Shown one piece after another: positions 1 to 5,440 of a stretch of 6,477 nt of DNA. How positions within the stretch are numbered: the stretch's first letter is position 1; the number at the start of each line of letters is the position of its first letter. Location of the stretch: assembly GCA_025927935.1 (NCBI GenBank), contig JAICKM010000407.1, forward strand, positions 1 to 6,477, written 5' to 3'. The stretch is from Chloroflexia bacterium. GTDB taxonomy: Bacteria; Chloroflexota; Chloroflexia; QHBQ01; JADMIH01. The translations under genes were made by a program, and so were the position numbers. The notes below the pieces were generated by a model that was given only the letters and a program-made list of their open reading frames with translations, was not told where the DNA came from and searched no databases.

Positions 1-582
1 CGGCAAGGCAATAAGATATAACCACGGGGCCTCCGGTGTGGCCCGGATGGCGCACCCGCCGCCGATGGGCCGCACCAGCACCTCGAAGTTCCAATCGAGC
101 CGGCCCTTGGTCAGACTGTGGTGATCGCGGTAATTGACGAACGGACGTACAATCAGGGTCATGGGGTAAGGGCTATCCACCACGCTATAGCGCAGATAGG
201 TGGTGTTGCGCCCGTATTCCATCCAGATGGTTTTGCGCAGATAGGCGGGGCCCACCCGGTACAGGAAGCTGGGCATGCCGTTGCGGTATTCAAACGAGTC
301 CAGGTGGACGAATCCACCGGGATGGATGCGCTCGTCCTGGTACTCGTTCGCGCCCAGGAAATAGGTGACGCCGTCCATTTCCACTTCTTCGTCACATTTC
401 GCCACGAGCAGGGTCCGTTCGACCGGCGGCTTGAGGGCGGCGATCAGCAGGCCATGATAGCGGCGGGTATTGACTCCGGGAATCGTGCCGGCGGCGTAGC
501 CGCCCAGCCCGTTCGTCACCAACCACTCGTGGCTCAGCGCGGCCTCCAGGTTCAGTGTGACACTACGGCCCAGCGTAATCAT
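1..582 (-). CDS. Glycogen debranching enzyme (amylo-alpha-1,6-glucosidase), N-terminal part; runs off left edge
   Basis: The visible 194 residues match the N-terminal domain of bacterial and archaeal amylo-alpha-1,6-glucosidases, which hydrolyse alpha-1,6 branch stubs of glycogen in the cytoplasm. The diagnostic block is at residues 19-50: EWLVTNGLGGYAAGTIPG, then VNTRRYHGLL. It is followed by an LLVAKCDEEVEMDG stretch (58-71) and a beta-rich region containing RPFVNYRDHH (146-155). In this family the N-terminal beta-sandwich domain precedes an (alpha/alpha)6 catalytic domain in a protein of roughly 650-750 residues, so the catalytic part lies outside the window. The start is supported by AGGAG at 590-594, seven bases from the ATG, and the frame stays open to base 1. 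It is the third gene of the leftward unit, 64 bases after the NTF2-like gene. The family call is firm; exact substrate preference cannot be judged from this part. Confidence 0.9.
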   Translation of the reverse strand, partial: MITLGRSVTLNLEAALSHEWLVTNGLGGYAAGTIPGVNTRRYHGLLIAALKPPVERTLLVAKCDEEVEMDGVTYFLGANEYQDERIHPGGFVHLDSFEYRNGMPSFLYRVGPAYLRKTIWMEYGRNTTYLRYSVVDSPYPMTLIVRPFVNYRDHHSLTKGRLDWNFEVLVRPIGGGCAIRATPEAPWLYLIALP

Positions 583-646
583 CGGTCTGCTCCTAGTTCT
601 GATCCGCTATGCGCTTGCTGCGGTGCGGCCTACCCGTCGCCTGGTT

Positions 647-1051
647 TTAAAAGGGGTCAAAGCAGTCATAGTTGCGCTGGGCCGCGATCTTGCCGTCGCG
701 AAATTCCAGGAATACCGCGAAATGCGCGCGCATCTCCCCGCCGGGCGGCAGGCTACCGACGGGCACGGCCAGGGTGGCCGTCCAGAGCACTTCCAGGGCC
801 ACCTGATCGCCGGTTGCCAGGGCGTTGCGCACGTCATAACGCTGCCGGGTGACCACCCGTTGCCCGCGCTCCGCGCCCTCCAGCATGGCATTCAGATCGC
901 GCCGCCCCCCCTGCGCCACCAGGCGGTTCGGGAACTCTTCTTGCACGACATCCGGTGTGAAGAACGCGGCCAGCGCGGCGCCAGTGCTGCCTGCCTCGAT
1001 GGCCTGCAAGTAGCGCCGGGCGATAGCGATGTTGTCAGGTTGCGTAGACAT
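647..1051 (-). CDS. NTF2/SnoaL-like fold protein, 134 aa
   Basis: This is a small alpha+beta protein of the NTF2-like superfamily, SnoaL-like group. An N-terminal helix (residues 6-20, DNIAIARRYLQAIEA) leads into AALAAFFTPDVVQEEFPNRL (25-44). The remainder forms the curved sheet, with LEVLWTATLAVPVG (86-99), GGEMRAHFAVFLEFRDGKIAAQRNYDCF (104-131) and a C-terminal DPF. The pattern of a helix, an 'F-P-D-V' turn and a closing 'I..QR.YDCF.P' strand is typical, as is the length. Members include isomerases, hydrolases, polyketide cyclases and ligand-binding proteins, so no reaction is assigned. There is no signal peptide, so it is probably cytoplasmic. I chose the ATG at 1051 because GGAG lies nine bases upstream. 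In-frame ATGs at 1066 and 1060 would add five or two residues but lack a well-placed ribosome site. The start overlaps the end of the upstream gene by 17 bases. Confidence 0.82.
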   Translation of the reverse strand: MSTQPDNIAIARRYLQAIEAGSTGAALAAFFTPDVVQEEFPNRLVAQGGRRDLNAMLEGAERGQRVVTRQRYDVRNALATGDQVALEVLWTATLAVPVGSLPPGGEMRAHFAVFLEFRDGKIAAQRNYDCFDPF

Positions 1052-1460
1052 GCGGAACATCTCCATGGGATCTAGCTGGTTGCGGGCCTATCAGCCACCA
1101 GCAGGCGTGACCGGCCAACCGATCACTCCTGTGTAGATAGCGAACCATGGCGCCGGGGCGGTTGTTATGCCCGGCGGCGACGAGATTGCCGGCTCCTGCT
1201 GAGCGCCTGGCTTGCGGCGCGGGCGTGGTCGTTGCGGTGGGCGCTGGCGCGGGCGTGGCAGTAAGGGTTGGACTCGGCGAGGACTCGCGCGCCGGGGTGA
1301 CGGATAGTCGGATGGTGTTGGAGGCGGGGGGTAGCGCGGGCGCTTCCAGAGGCCGGGCGGTGCCCAGGGCCATCCAGGCACTCCCGCCGCCGAGCACCAG
1401 CACGAGGGTCGCCAGGAGCAGCAGGCGGGAGCGGGCGGGGCCGGGCGTTGCTATCCGCAT
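1035..1460 (-). CDS. Membrane-anchored Pro/Thr-rich protein, 141 aa; possible truncated sortase
   Basis: Residues 11-31 form an uncleaved-type signal anchor (SRLLLLATLVLVLGGGSAWMA) after a basic N-terminus. A low-complexity linker rich in Pro, Thr, Ala and Ser follows (about 37-84, with TATPAPAPTATTTPAP at 67-82), so the C-terminal part should lie outside the membrane. Residues 89-109 (GAGNLVAAGHNNRPGAMVRYL) resemble the segment around the catalytic His of class D/E-type sortases, 'GN.V.AGH...G..FR.L'. However, the strands normally before it and the TLxTC cysteine motif after it are absent, and residues 110-141 look like nothing known to me. A full sortase is usually 200-280 residues. This could therefore be a sortase with an internal deletion and lost C-terminus, or an unrelated short protein with a chance match. 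Codon use is normal through residue 107 or so. No clear ribosome site precedes the ATG. It is the first gene after the leftward promoter. Confidence 0.55.
   Translation of the reverse strand: MRIATPGPARSRLLLLATLVLVLGGGSAWMALGTARPLEAPALPPASNTIRLSVTPARESSPSPTLTATPAPAPTATTTPAPQARRSAGAGNLVAAGHNNRPGAMVRYLHRSDRLAGHACWWLIGPQPARSHGDVPHVYAT
1061..1064 (-). promoter_or_regulatory. Ribosome binding site deciding the NTF2-like gene start
   Basis: On the minus strand GGAG lies nine bases before the ATG at 1051. It favours this start over the ATGs at 1060 and 1066, which are too close to the site or precede it. The site lies inside the 3' end of the upstream gene. Confidence 0.5.
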
Positions 1461-1526
1461 GGCCGGCCCCGGTATTGGGTTATACGGCGGATAGTCAGCA
1501 TGTGGGCGCCCCTTCTCTCTGCGGCT

Positions 1527-1555
1527 ATTCTAGCAACGCCCGCGGGGGGTGTCAA
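1527..1555 (-). promoter_or_regulatory. Sigma-70 promoter for the leftward gene group
   Basis: The minus strand reads TTGACA (1550-1555), a 17-base spacer (1533-1549), then TAGAAT (1527-1532). The -35 is perfect, the -10 matches at five of six positions, and the spacing is optimal. Transcription would begin near 1520, giving an untranslated leader of about 60 bases before the ATG at 1460. It is the only strong promoter seen for the three minus-strand genes, which suggests co-transcription. Confirmation needs a mapped 5' end. Confidence 0.75.
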
Positions 1556-1607
1556 GCGTGCGTTGGCGGCGTCGCCCGGCGGAGCAAGCGGCCGGCTACT
1601 CCTGCGA

Positions 1608-1625
1608 AGGCCGCCTGCGCGGCCT
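1608..1625. repeat. Perfect 7-bp inverted repeat upstream of icd promoter
   Basis: AGGCCGC and GCGGCCT flank the four bases CTGC. The repeat lies about 50 bases upstream of the icd -10 box and 50 bases upstream of the divergent promoter's -35. It may be an operator or only a chance palindrome in GC-rich DNA. No long T-run follows on either strand, so a terminator is unlikely. Confidence 0.4.
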
Positions 1626-1641
1626 CACGTGATGCCCGGTA

Positions 1642-1656
1642 CGCGCTGGTAGCGCG
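1642..1656. repeat. 6-bp inverted repeat over the icd -35 position
   Basis: CGCGCT and AGCGCG flank GGT. The right arm occupies the place where a -35 hexamer would sit for the TATAAT at 1674-1679. A bound protein here could repress, or activate a promoter that lacks a recognisable -35. This is inference from position; short GC palindromes are common in such DNA. Confidence 0.3.
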
Positions 1657-1673
1657 CACCGCTGCGGATCGGC

Positions 1674-1679
1674 TATAAT
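1674..1679 (+). promoter_or_regulatory. -10 box (TATAAT) for icd
   Basis: A perfect TATAAT sits 66 bases before the icd ATG. No TTGACA-like hexamer is found 16-18 bases upstream, and there is no TG extension, so full activity may depend on an activator. Transcription would start near 1686. That rules against the in-frame GTG at 1683 as the translation start, because it would lie upstream of the expected transcript. Confidence 0.65.
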
Positions 1680-1745
1680 GGGGTGCTTCACGAGTATGAG
1701 GGGCGGGCCTGGGTCCGCCTAGCTGTGCGAAAGGACAAAGACGTC

Positions 1746-2828
1746 ATGTATACCGTAACGCTGATTCCGGGGGACGGCATTGGGCCGGAGATTAGCCAGG
1801 CCACCCGGCGCGTGCTCGATGCCACGGGGGTGCCGCTCGAATGGGATGTGCAGGAAGCCGGGACGGCGGTCGCCGAAAAGACGGGCAACCCGCTGCCCGA
1901 CGCGGTGATCGAGTCGGTGCGCCGCAACAAAGTGGCGCTCAAAGGCCCCATCACGACCCCCGTGGGCAAGGGCTTCCGCAGCGTCAATGTGGGGTTGCGC
2001 AAGGCGCTCGATCTCTACGCCAACGTGCGGCCCTGCAAGACCCGGCCGGGCGTGCGCTCGCGCTATGAGAACATCGACCTGATCGTTGTGCGCGAGAACA
2101 CCGAGGACCTGTATGCCGGGATCGAGTTCAACGAGGGGGCGCCGGAGACTGCTGAGCTGATCGCCTGGATCAGCGAGCATAACGGCGCGAAGATTCGCCT
2201 CGACTCGGCGATCAGCATCAAGCCGATCAGCATCACCGGCAGCCGGCGCATCGTCAAGTTCGCCTTCGAATATGCCAAGGCCAACGGGCGGCACAAAGTC
2301 AGCGCGGTCCACAAGGCGAACATCATGAAGGCCACCGACGGGCTGTACCTGCGCACGGCGGAGGAAGTCGCCAAGGATTACCCGGAGATCGCCTTCGAGA
2401 ACGTGATCGTCGACAACATGTGCATGCAGTTGGTGCAGAAGCCTGATCTATACGACGTGCTGGTGCTGCCCAACCTCTACGGCGACATCATCTCCGATCT
2501 GTGCGCCGGGCTGGTAGGCGGGCTTGGCGTGGCGCCGGGGGCGAATATCGGCGAGGGCGTGGCCCTGTTCGAGCCGATCCACGGCAGCGCGCCCAAATAC
2601 GCCGGGCAGAACCGGGTCAACCCGATGGCGATGATGTTCAGCGGCGTGATGATGCTGCGCTACCTGGGCGAGCAGAGCGCCGCCGACCGGTTGGAGCAGA
2701 TACTGGACGCCATCATCGCCGAAGGCAAGTTTGTGACCTACGACCTCAAGCAAACCCGCGACGACCCGACGGCGCTCAGCACCTCGGCGGTGGCCGACGA
2801 GATCGTGCGCCGCTTGCAGGCCGCGTAA
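1746..2828 (+). CDS. icd: Isocitrate dehydrogenase, short type, 360 aa
   Basis: This enzyme oxidises and decarboxylates isocitrate to 2-oxoglutarate in the TCA cycle (cytoplasm, Mg/Mn-dependent, normally a dimer). The beta-decarboxylating dehydrogenase fold is complete: IPGDGIGPE (7-15), the isocitrate loop RSVNVGLR (78-85), R95, R116, [12 protein letters not shown] with Y123, VHKANIMK with catalytic K190, metal ligands D223, D247 and D251, and the nucleotide loop HGSAPKYAG (279-287) with N292. The S-x-N in the substrate loop indicates isocitrate rather than isopropylmalate or homoisocitrate. At 360 residues it lacks the long clasp insertion of the E. coli enzyme (416 residues), as in short NAD-type enzymes. 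Yet K284, Y285, V291 and Y332 match NADP-binding positions K344, Y345, V351 and Y391 of E. coli; the R395 equivalent is Q. The start ATG follows AAGGA (1731-1735) at ten bases. Identity as an isocitrate dehydrogenase is strong; cofactor is uncertain. Confidence 0.93.
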   Translation: MYTVTLIPGDGIGPEISQATRRVLDATGVPLEWDVQEAGTAVAEKTGNPLPDAVIESVRRNKVALKGPITTPVGKGFRSVNVGLRKALDLYANVRPCKTRPGVRSRYENIDLIVVRENTEDLYAGIEFNEGAPETAELIAWISEHNGAKIRLDSAISIKPISITGSRRIVKFAFEYAKANGRHKVSAVHKANIMKATDGLYLRTAEEVAKDYPEIAFENVIVDNMCMQLVQKPDLYDVLVLPNLYGDIISDLCAGLVGGLGVAPGANIGEGVALFEPIHGSAPKYAGQNRVNPMAMMFSGVMMLRYLGEQSAADRLEQILDAIIAEGKFVTYDLKQTRDDPTALSTSAVADEIVRRLQAA

Positions 2829-2841
2829 GCACCGGAACCTC

Positions 2842-2895
2842 GCGCGGGCGGCGCGGTTGCCCGGCATCCGGATTGCCGGGGCCGCGCCGTCGCGC
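2842..2895 (+). other. Long GC-rich stem-loop between icd and glycosyltransferase
   Basis: Three nested stems are visible. CCCGGCA (2860-2866) pairs with TGCCGGG (2874-2880) around a seven-base loop. GGCGCGG (2850-2856) pairs with CCGCGCC (2882-2888). GCGCG (2842-2846) pairs with CGCGC (2891-2895). Small internal loops separate them. The structure begins 13 bases after the icd stop codon. No T-run follows, so it is not a classical intrinsic terminator. It could be a weak terminator, a transcript 3'-end stabiliser, or an attenuator before the next gene, whose ATG is 15 bases beyond it. Confidence 0.6.
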
Positions 2896-2910
2896 CTGTA
2901 AGCGATCCTC

Positions 2911-4089
2911 ATGCGTATTGCCGTCAATGGGTTTTTCTGGAAGGACCCCTATACCGGGAGCGGCCAGTATTTGCGCCGGCTCTGGCAGTATTTGCCCGCC
3001 GTGCCGGAGAGCGCCGGGCACGAGTTTGTGCTGCTCTGCCCCGGCGCGCCTCTGGAGCGCCCGCCCACGGATGCCCGGCGCGGTGTGCTGGTCGCGCCCG
3101 CGGGGCCGTTTGCCGGGCGCAACGCCAACCTGGCCCAACTCTGGTGGGAGCAGATCGGCTTGCCCGCGGCGGCGCGGCGGGTGCGGGCCGATGTGCTGCA
3201 CAGCCCCTACCTGGCCGCGCCGCTGGTGGCGCCCTGCCCGGTGGTCGTCACCGCGCACGACCTGATCCCCTGGGTGCTGCCCGCGTATCGCGCCTCGCGG
3301 GCGTTGCGGCTCTACCTGCGCCTGGCCCAGGCCGGTTGCCGCCGCGCCCGCCTGGTGCTGGCCGACTCGGAAGCATCCCGGCGCGACGTGCTGCGCTTTT
3401 TCCACCTGCCGCCCGCCCGCGTCCGCACGGTGCTGCTGGGCATCGAACCGGAGTTCGGCGCGTCGCTGCCGCCCGAAGCCGTGGGCGATGGGCGGGCGCG
3501 CTTCGGCCTGCCGCCCCGTTACGCCTTCTATATCGGCGGCTTCGACGAGCGCAAGGAGGTGCCCTTGCTGCTGCGCGCCTGGGCGGCGGCGTTGCCCGAT
3601 CTGCGCCGTGCCGGAGAACCGGCCCCGGTCCTGGCGCTGGCCGGGCGGCTGCCGGAGCCGGGCGGACTCTATCCCGACCTGCCCGCACTGGCCGCGCGCC
3701 TGGGCCTGGATACGGGCGCGGATGGGCCGTTGCGCTTCCTGGGCCGGGTGAGCGAGACCGACAAGCGCCTGCTGCTGGCCGGGGCGCATCTCTTTGCCTT
3801 CCCCTCGCGCTACGAGGGGTTCGGTTACGACCCGCTGGAGGCGATGGCGGCGGGCGCGCCGGTCATCTGCGCCGATTCCAGTTCGCTGCCCGAAATCGTG
3901 GGCGACGCGGGGCTGCTGGTGCCGCCCTGTGAGGCCGATTCCTGGGCTGCCGCGCTCACCCGCCTCTGGCACGACGCCGGACTGCGCGCCGATCTGATCG
4001 CCCGCGGGCGTGCCCGCGCCGCCCGGTTCGATCCCACCGTCACCGCCGCGCACACCCTGCGCGCCTATCTCGACAGTGCGCGCCGGTAA
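2911..4089 (+). CDS. GT4-family glycosyltransferase, 392 aa
   Basis: This is a retaining GT-B glycosyltransferase of family GT4, which transfers a sugar from a nucleotide donor to a growing glycan on the cytoplasmic side of the membrane. The acceptor domain starts with MRIAVNGFFW and a Gly-rich loop TGSGQYLRRL (15-24). It contains DVLHSPY (94-100), VVVTAHDLIP with H116, and LADSEASRRDVLRFF (150-164). The donor domain contains YIGGFDERKEVPLLLRAW (207-224, with R214 and K215), a RFLGRV strand (275-280), and FPSRYEGFGYDPLEAMAAGAPVIC (297-320), which carries the E-x7-E pair E302 and E310. SLPEIVGDAGLLVPP (325-339) follows. 'YD' replaces the usual 'LP' before the second Glu region. Length is typical. 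Donor and acceptor cannot be read from sequence; mannose or another hexose is common in this group. No clear ribosome site precedes the ATG. It lies 82 bases after icd. Confidence 0.9.
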   Translation: MRIAVNGFFWKDPYTGSGQYLRRLWQYLPAVPESAGHEFVLLCPGAPLERPPTDARRGVLVAPAGPFAGRNANLAQLWWEQIGLPAAARRVRADVLHSPYLAAPLVAPCPVVVTAHDLIPWVLPAYRASRALRLYLRLAQAGCRRARLVLADSEASRRDVLRFFHLPPARVRTVLLGIEPEFGASLPPEAVGDGRARFGLPPRYAFYIGGFDERKEVPLLLRAWAAALPDLRRAGEPAPVLALAGRLPEPGGLYPDLPALAARLGLDTGADGPLRFLGRVSETDKRLLLAGAHLFAFPSRYEGFGYDPLEAMAAGAPVICADSSSLPEIVGDAGLLVPPCEADSWAAALTRLWHDAGLRADLIARGRARAARFDPTVTAAHTLRAYLDSARR

Positions 4090-4101
4090 GTGTGGTATAG
4101 T
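4070..4101 (+). promoter_or_regulatory. Candidate extended -10 promoter for second glycosyltransferase
   Basis: TGG followed by TATAGT (4096-4101) forms an extended -10 element just after the stop codon of the first glycosyltransferase. TCGACA (4070-4075), five of six matches to a -35, lies 20 bases upstream, which is too far for optimal contact, so the extended -10 would have to carry most activity. Start would be near 4108, leaving a leader of about 68 bases. Confidence 0.4.
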
Positions 4102-4175
4102 AGAGTATTGGAAATCACGGCCAAACCCGCGGGCGCGTAGCTGCCGATACTTAATCCGTAGGATCGATCCGTCAC

Positions 4176-5396
4176 TTGACAGCACACGACAAGCAGCATA
4201 AGCAACCTGTCCACCGGGCAACCCCGCCGCGGGTTCTCTGGATCTGGCACGCGGCAGTGGTCGCCGAATACCAGAAGCCGATTGCCGCGCTGGCCGAGCA
4301 GGGCTGCTGGGACATGCACCTGCTGGTGCCGGAGGCATGGCCCGAACGCGCTGGGCAGATGGTGGCCCTGGAGCGGCGCCACGCGGATTGCTACACCATC
4401 CATCCCGCGCCGGTGGTGTTTCCGCACCACTACTATCTGTATTTCTTTCCCGGCCTGCTGCGCCGGCTGCTGCGTATCCGGCCCGATGTGCTCCACGTAT
4501 ACGAGGAAGCGCACAGCTTCTTGCCGTTCCTGATCCTGCTGCTGCGCCCGCTGCTGGAGCGGCTGTGGGGACGGCGCGTGCCGGTGTTGCTCTACGCGGC
4601 GCAGAACATCGTCAAGCGCTATCCGCCGCCATTCCGCTGGTTCGAGCGCTTCTGTTTTCGTCACGCCGACGCCATCCTGGCCTGCGGGGATCTGGTCGCC
4701 GCGACCCTGTGCCGGAAGGGCTACCATGGTCCCTTGCGCGTGATCCCCCTGCCGACGGACCCGGCGGTGTTCCGGCGCGATGGGGCGGCGCGCGCCGCCT
4801 TGCGCGCCGAGCTAGCCATCCCGCCCGCGGCCGTGATGATCGGTTATGCCGGGAAGCTGGTCGAGGAGAAGGGGATCGGCACGCTGCTCGACGCCTTCTT
4901 GGGCTTGCCCGCGGATGCGGCGGAACCCCACCTGGTGCTGGCGGGCGGCGGACCGCAACGCGCCGCATTAGAGGCGCGGGTACGGGCCGCCGGGGCCACG
5001 GCGCGCGTGCATTTTCTGGGATCGCTGGCCCATGCGCGGCTGGTCGCCGCGCTCAGCGCGGGCGATATCTGGGTGGTGCCCTCGGAGACGCGGAGCAACT
5101 GGCGTGAGCAGTTTGGTCGCGCCGCCGTCGAGGCGATGGCCTGCGAGAACGCGGTGGTTACCTCGGACTCCGGCGAGTTGCCGCGCGTGGTAGATGGGGC
5201 GGGCTGCGTCTTCCCTGAAGGCGACGCGGCGGTCCTACGCGCGATCCTGGCCGGGTTGATCGCCGATCCGGCGGCGCGGTGCGCGCTGGGCCAGGCCGGT
5301 CGTGCCCGCGTCCTGGCCTGCTACACGCCGGCCCGCGCGGCGGCGCTCTACGCGGCGGCATACGATATGGTGCTGGCCGGCGCCGACAGCCCGTAA
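4176..5396 (+). CDS. GT4-family glycosyltransferase, 406 aa, TTG start
   Basis: This is a second retaining GT-B enzyme of the GT4 type, only distantly like its neighbour. The first strand is RVLWIWH (19-25), followed by a helix that contains EYQKPIAALAE (31-41) and by HLLVPEAW (48-55). Residues 104-110 (DVLHVYE) and LLYAAQNIVKRYPPPF (138-153) belong to the acceptor domain. A hydrophobic, basic patch at 88-101 and 115-134 (FPGLLRRLLRIR; FLPFLILLLRPLLERL) may dock on the membrane. The donor domain begins with IGYAGKLVEEKGIGTLLDAF (222-241, K227 and K232) and LVLAGGGP (253-260). VPSETRSNWREQFGRAAVEAMAC (301-323) carries the E-x7-E pair E311 and E319. The start is TTG: an in-frame stop lies at 4152-4154, and the next ATG (4314) would delete the first fold elements. 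A weak AGGA (4160-4163) sits 12 bases upstream. The 86-base gap from the first enzyme holds a candidate promoter. Confidence 0.88.
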   Translation: MTAHDKQHKQPVHRATPPRVLWIWHAAVVAEYQKPIAALAEQGCWDMHLLVPEAWPERAGQMVALERRHADCYTIHPAPVVFPHHYYLYFFPGLLRRLLRIRPDVLHVYEEAHSFLPFLILLLRPLLERLWGRRVPVLLYAAQNIVKRYPPPFRWFERFCFRHADAILACGDLVAATLCRKGYHGPLRVIPLPTDPAVFRRDGAARAALRAELAIPPAAVMIGYAGKLVEEKGIGTLLDAFLGLPADAAEPHLVLAGGGPQRAALEARVRAAGATARVHFLGSLAHARLVAALSAGDIWVVPSETRSNWREQFGRAAVEAMACENAVVTSDSGELPRVVDGAGCVFPEGDAAVLRAILAGLIADPAARCALGQAGRARVLACYTPARAAALYAAAYDMVLAGADSP

Positions 5397-5440
5397 GCCG
5401 GCGGGCCGGTACGGGCCTGTCCGCCGCGGGCGGGCCGCAC

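Noticed and set aside
118..852. A 244-codon plus-strand open frame covering the debranching enzyme and NTF2-like region
   Set aside because: The minus strand encodes recognisable conserved families with ribosome sites. The plus frame spans both of them and the gap without any motif, so it is a shadow.
1147..1678. Plus-strand open frames in the area of the anchored protein and intergenic region
   Set aside because: Their products show no domains, are composition-driven, and run against a minus-strand frame with a signal anchor, Pro/Thr linker and strong promoter.
1683..1745. GTG at 1683 as an upstream start for icd, adding 21 residues
   Set aside because: It lies four bases after the TATAAT box, before the expected transcript start. 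The extra residues precede the normal family N-terminus, and the ATG at 1746 has AAGGA upstream.
4176..4204. TTGACA at 4176-4181 as a -35 promoter element
   Set aside because: No acceptable -10 follows at 16-18 bases (TAAGCA matches two of six), and the same TTG is the best start codon of the second glycosyltransferase.
2776..4338. A 520-codon open frame on the minus strand opposite the first glycosyltransferase
   Set aside because: Its product is low-complexity Gln/Arg/Gly/Ala-rich with no domain pattern. The plus-strand frame encodes a clear GT4 enzyme, and long antisense frames are expected from G/C-biased third positions.
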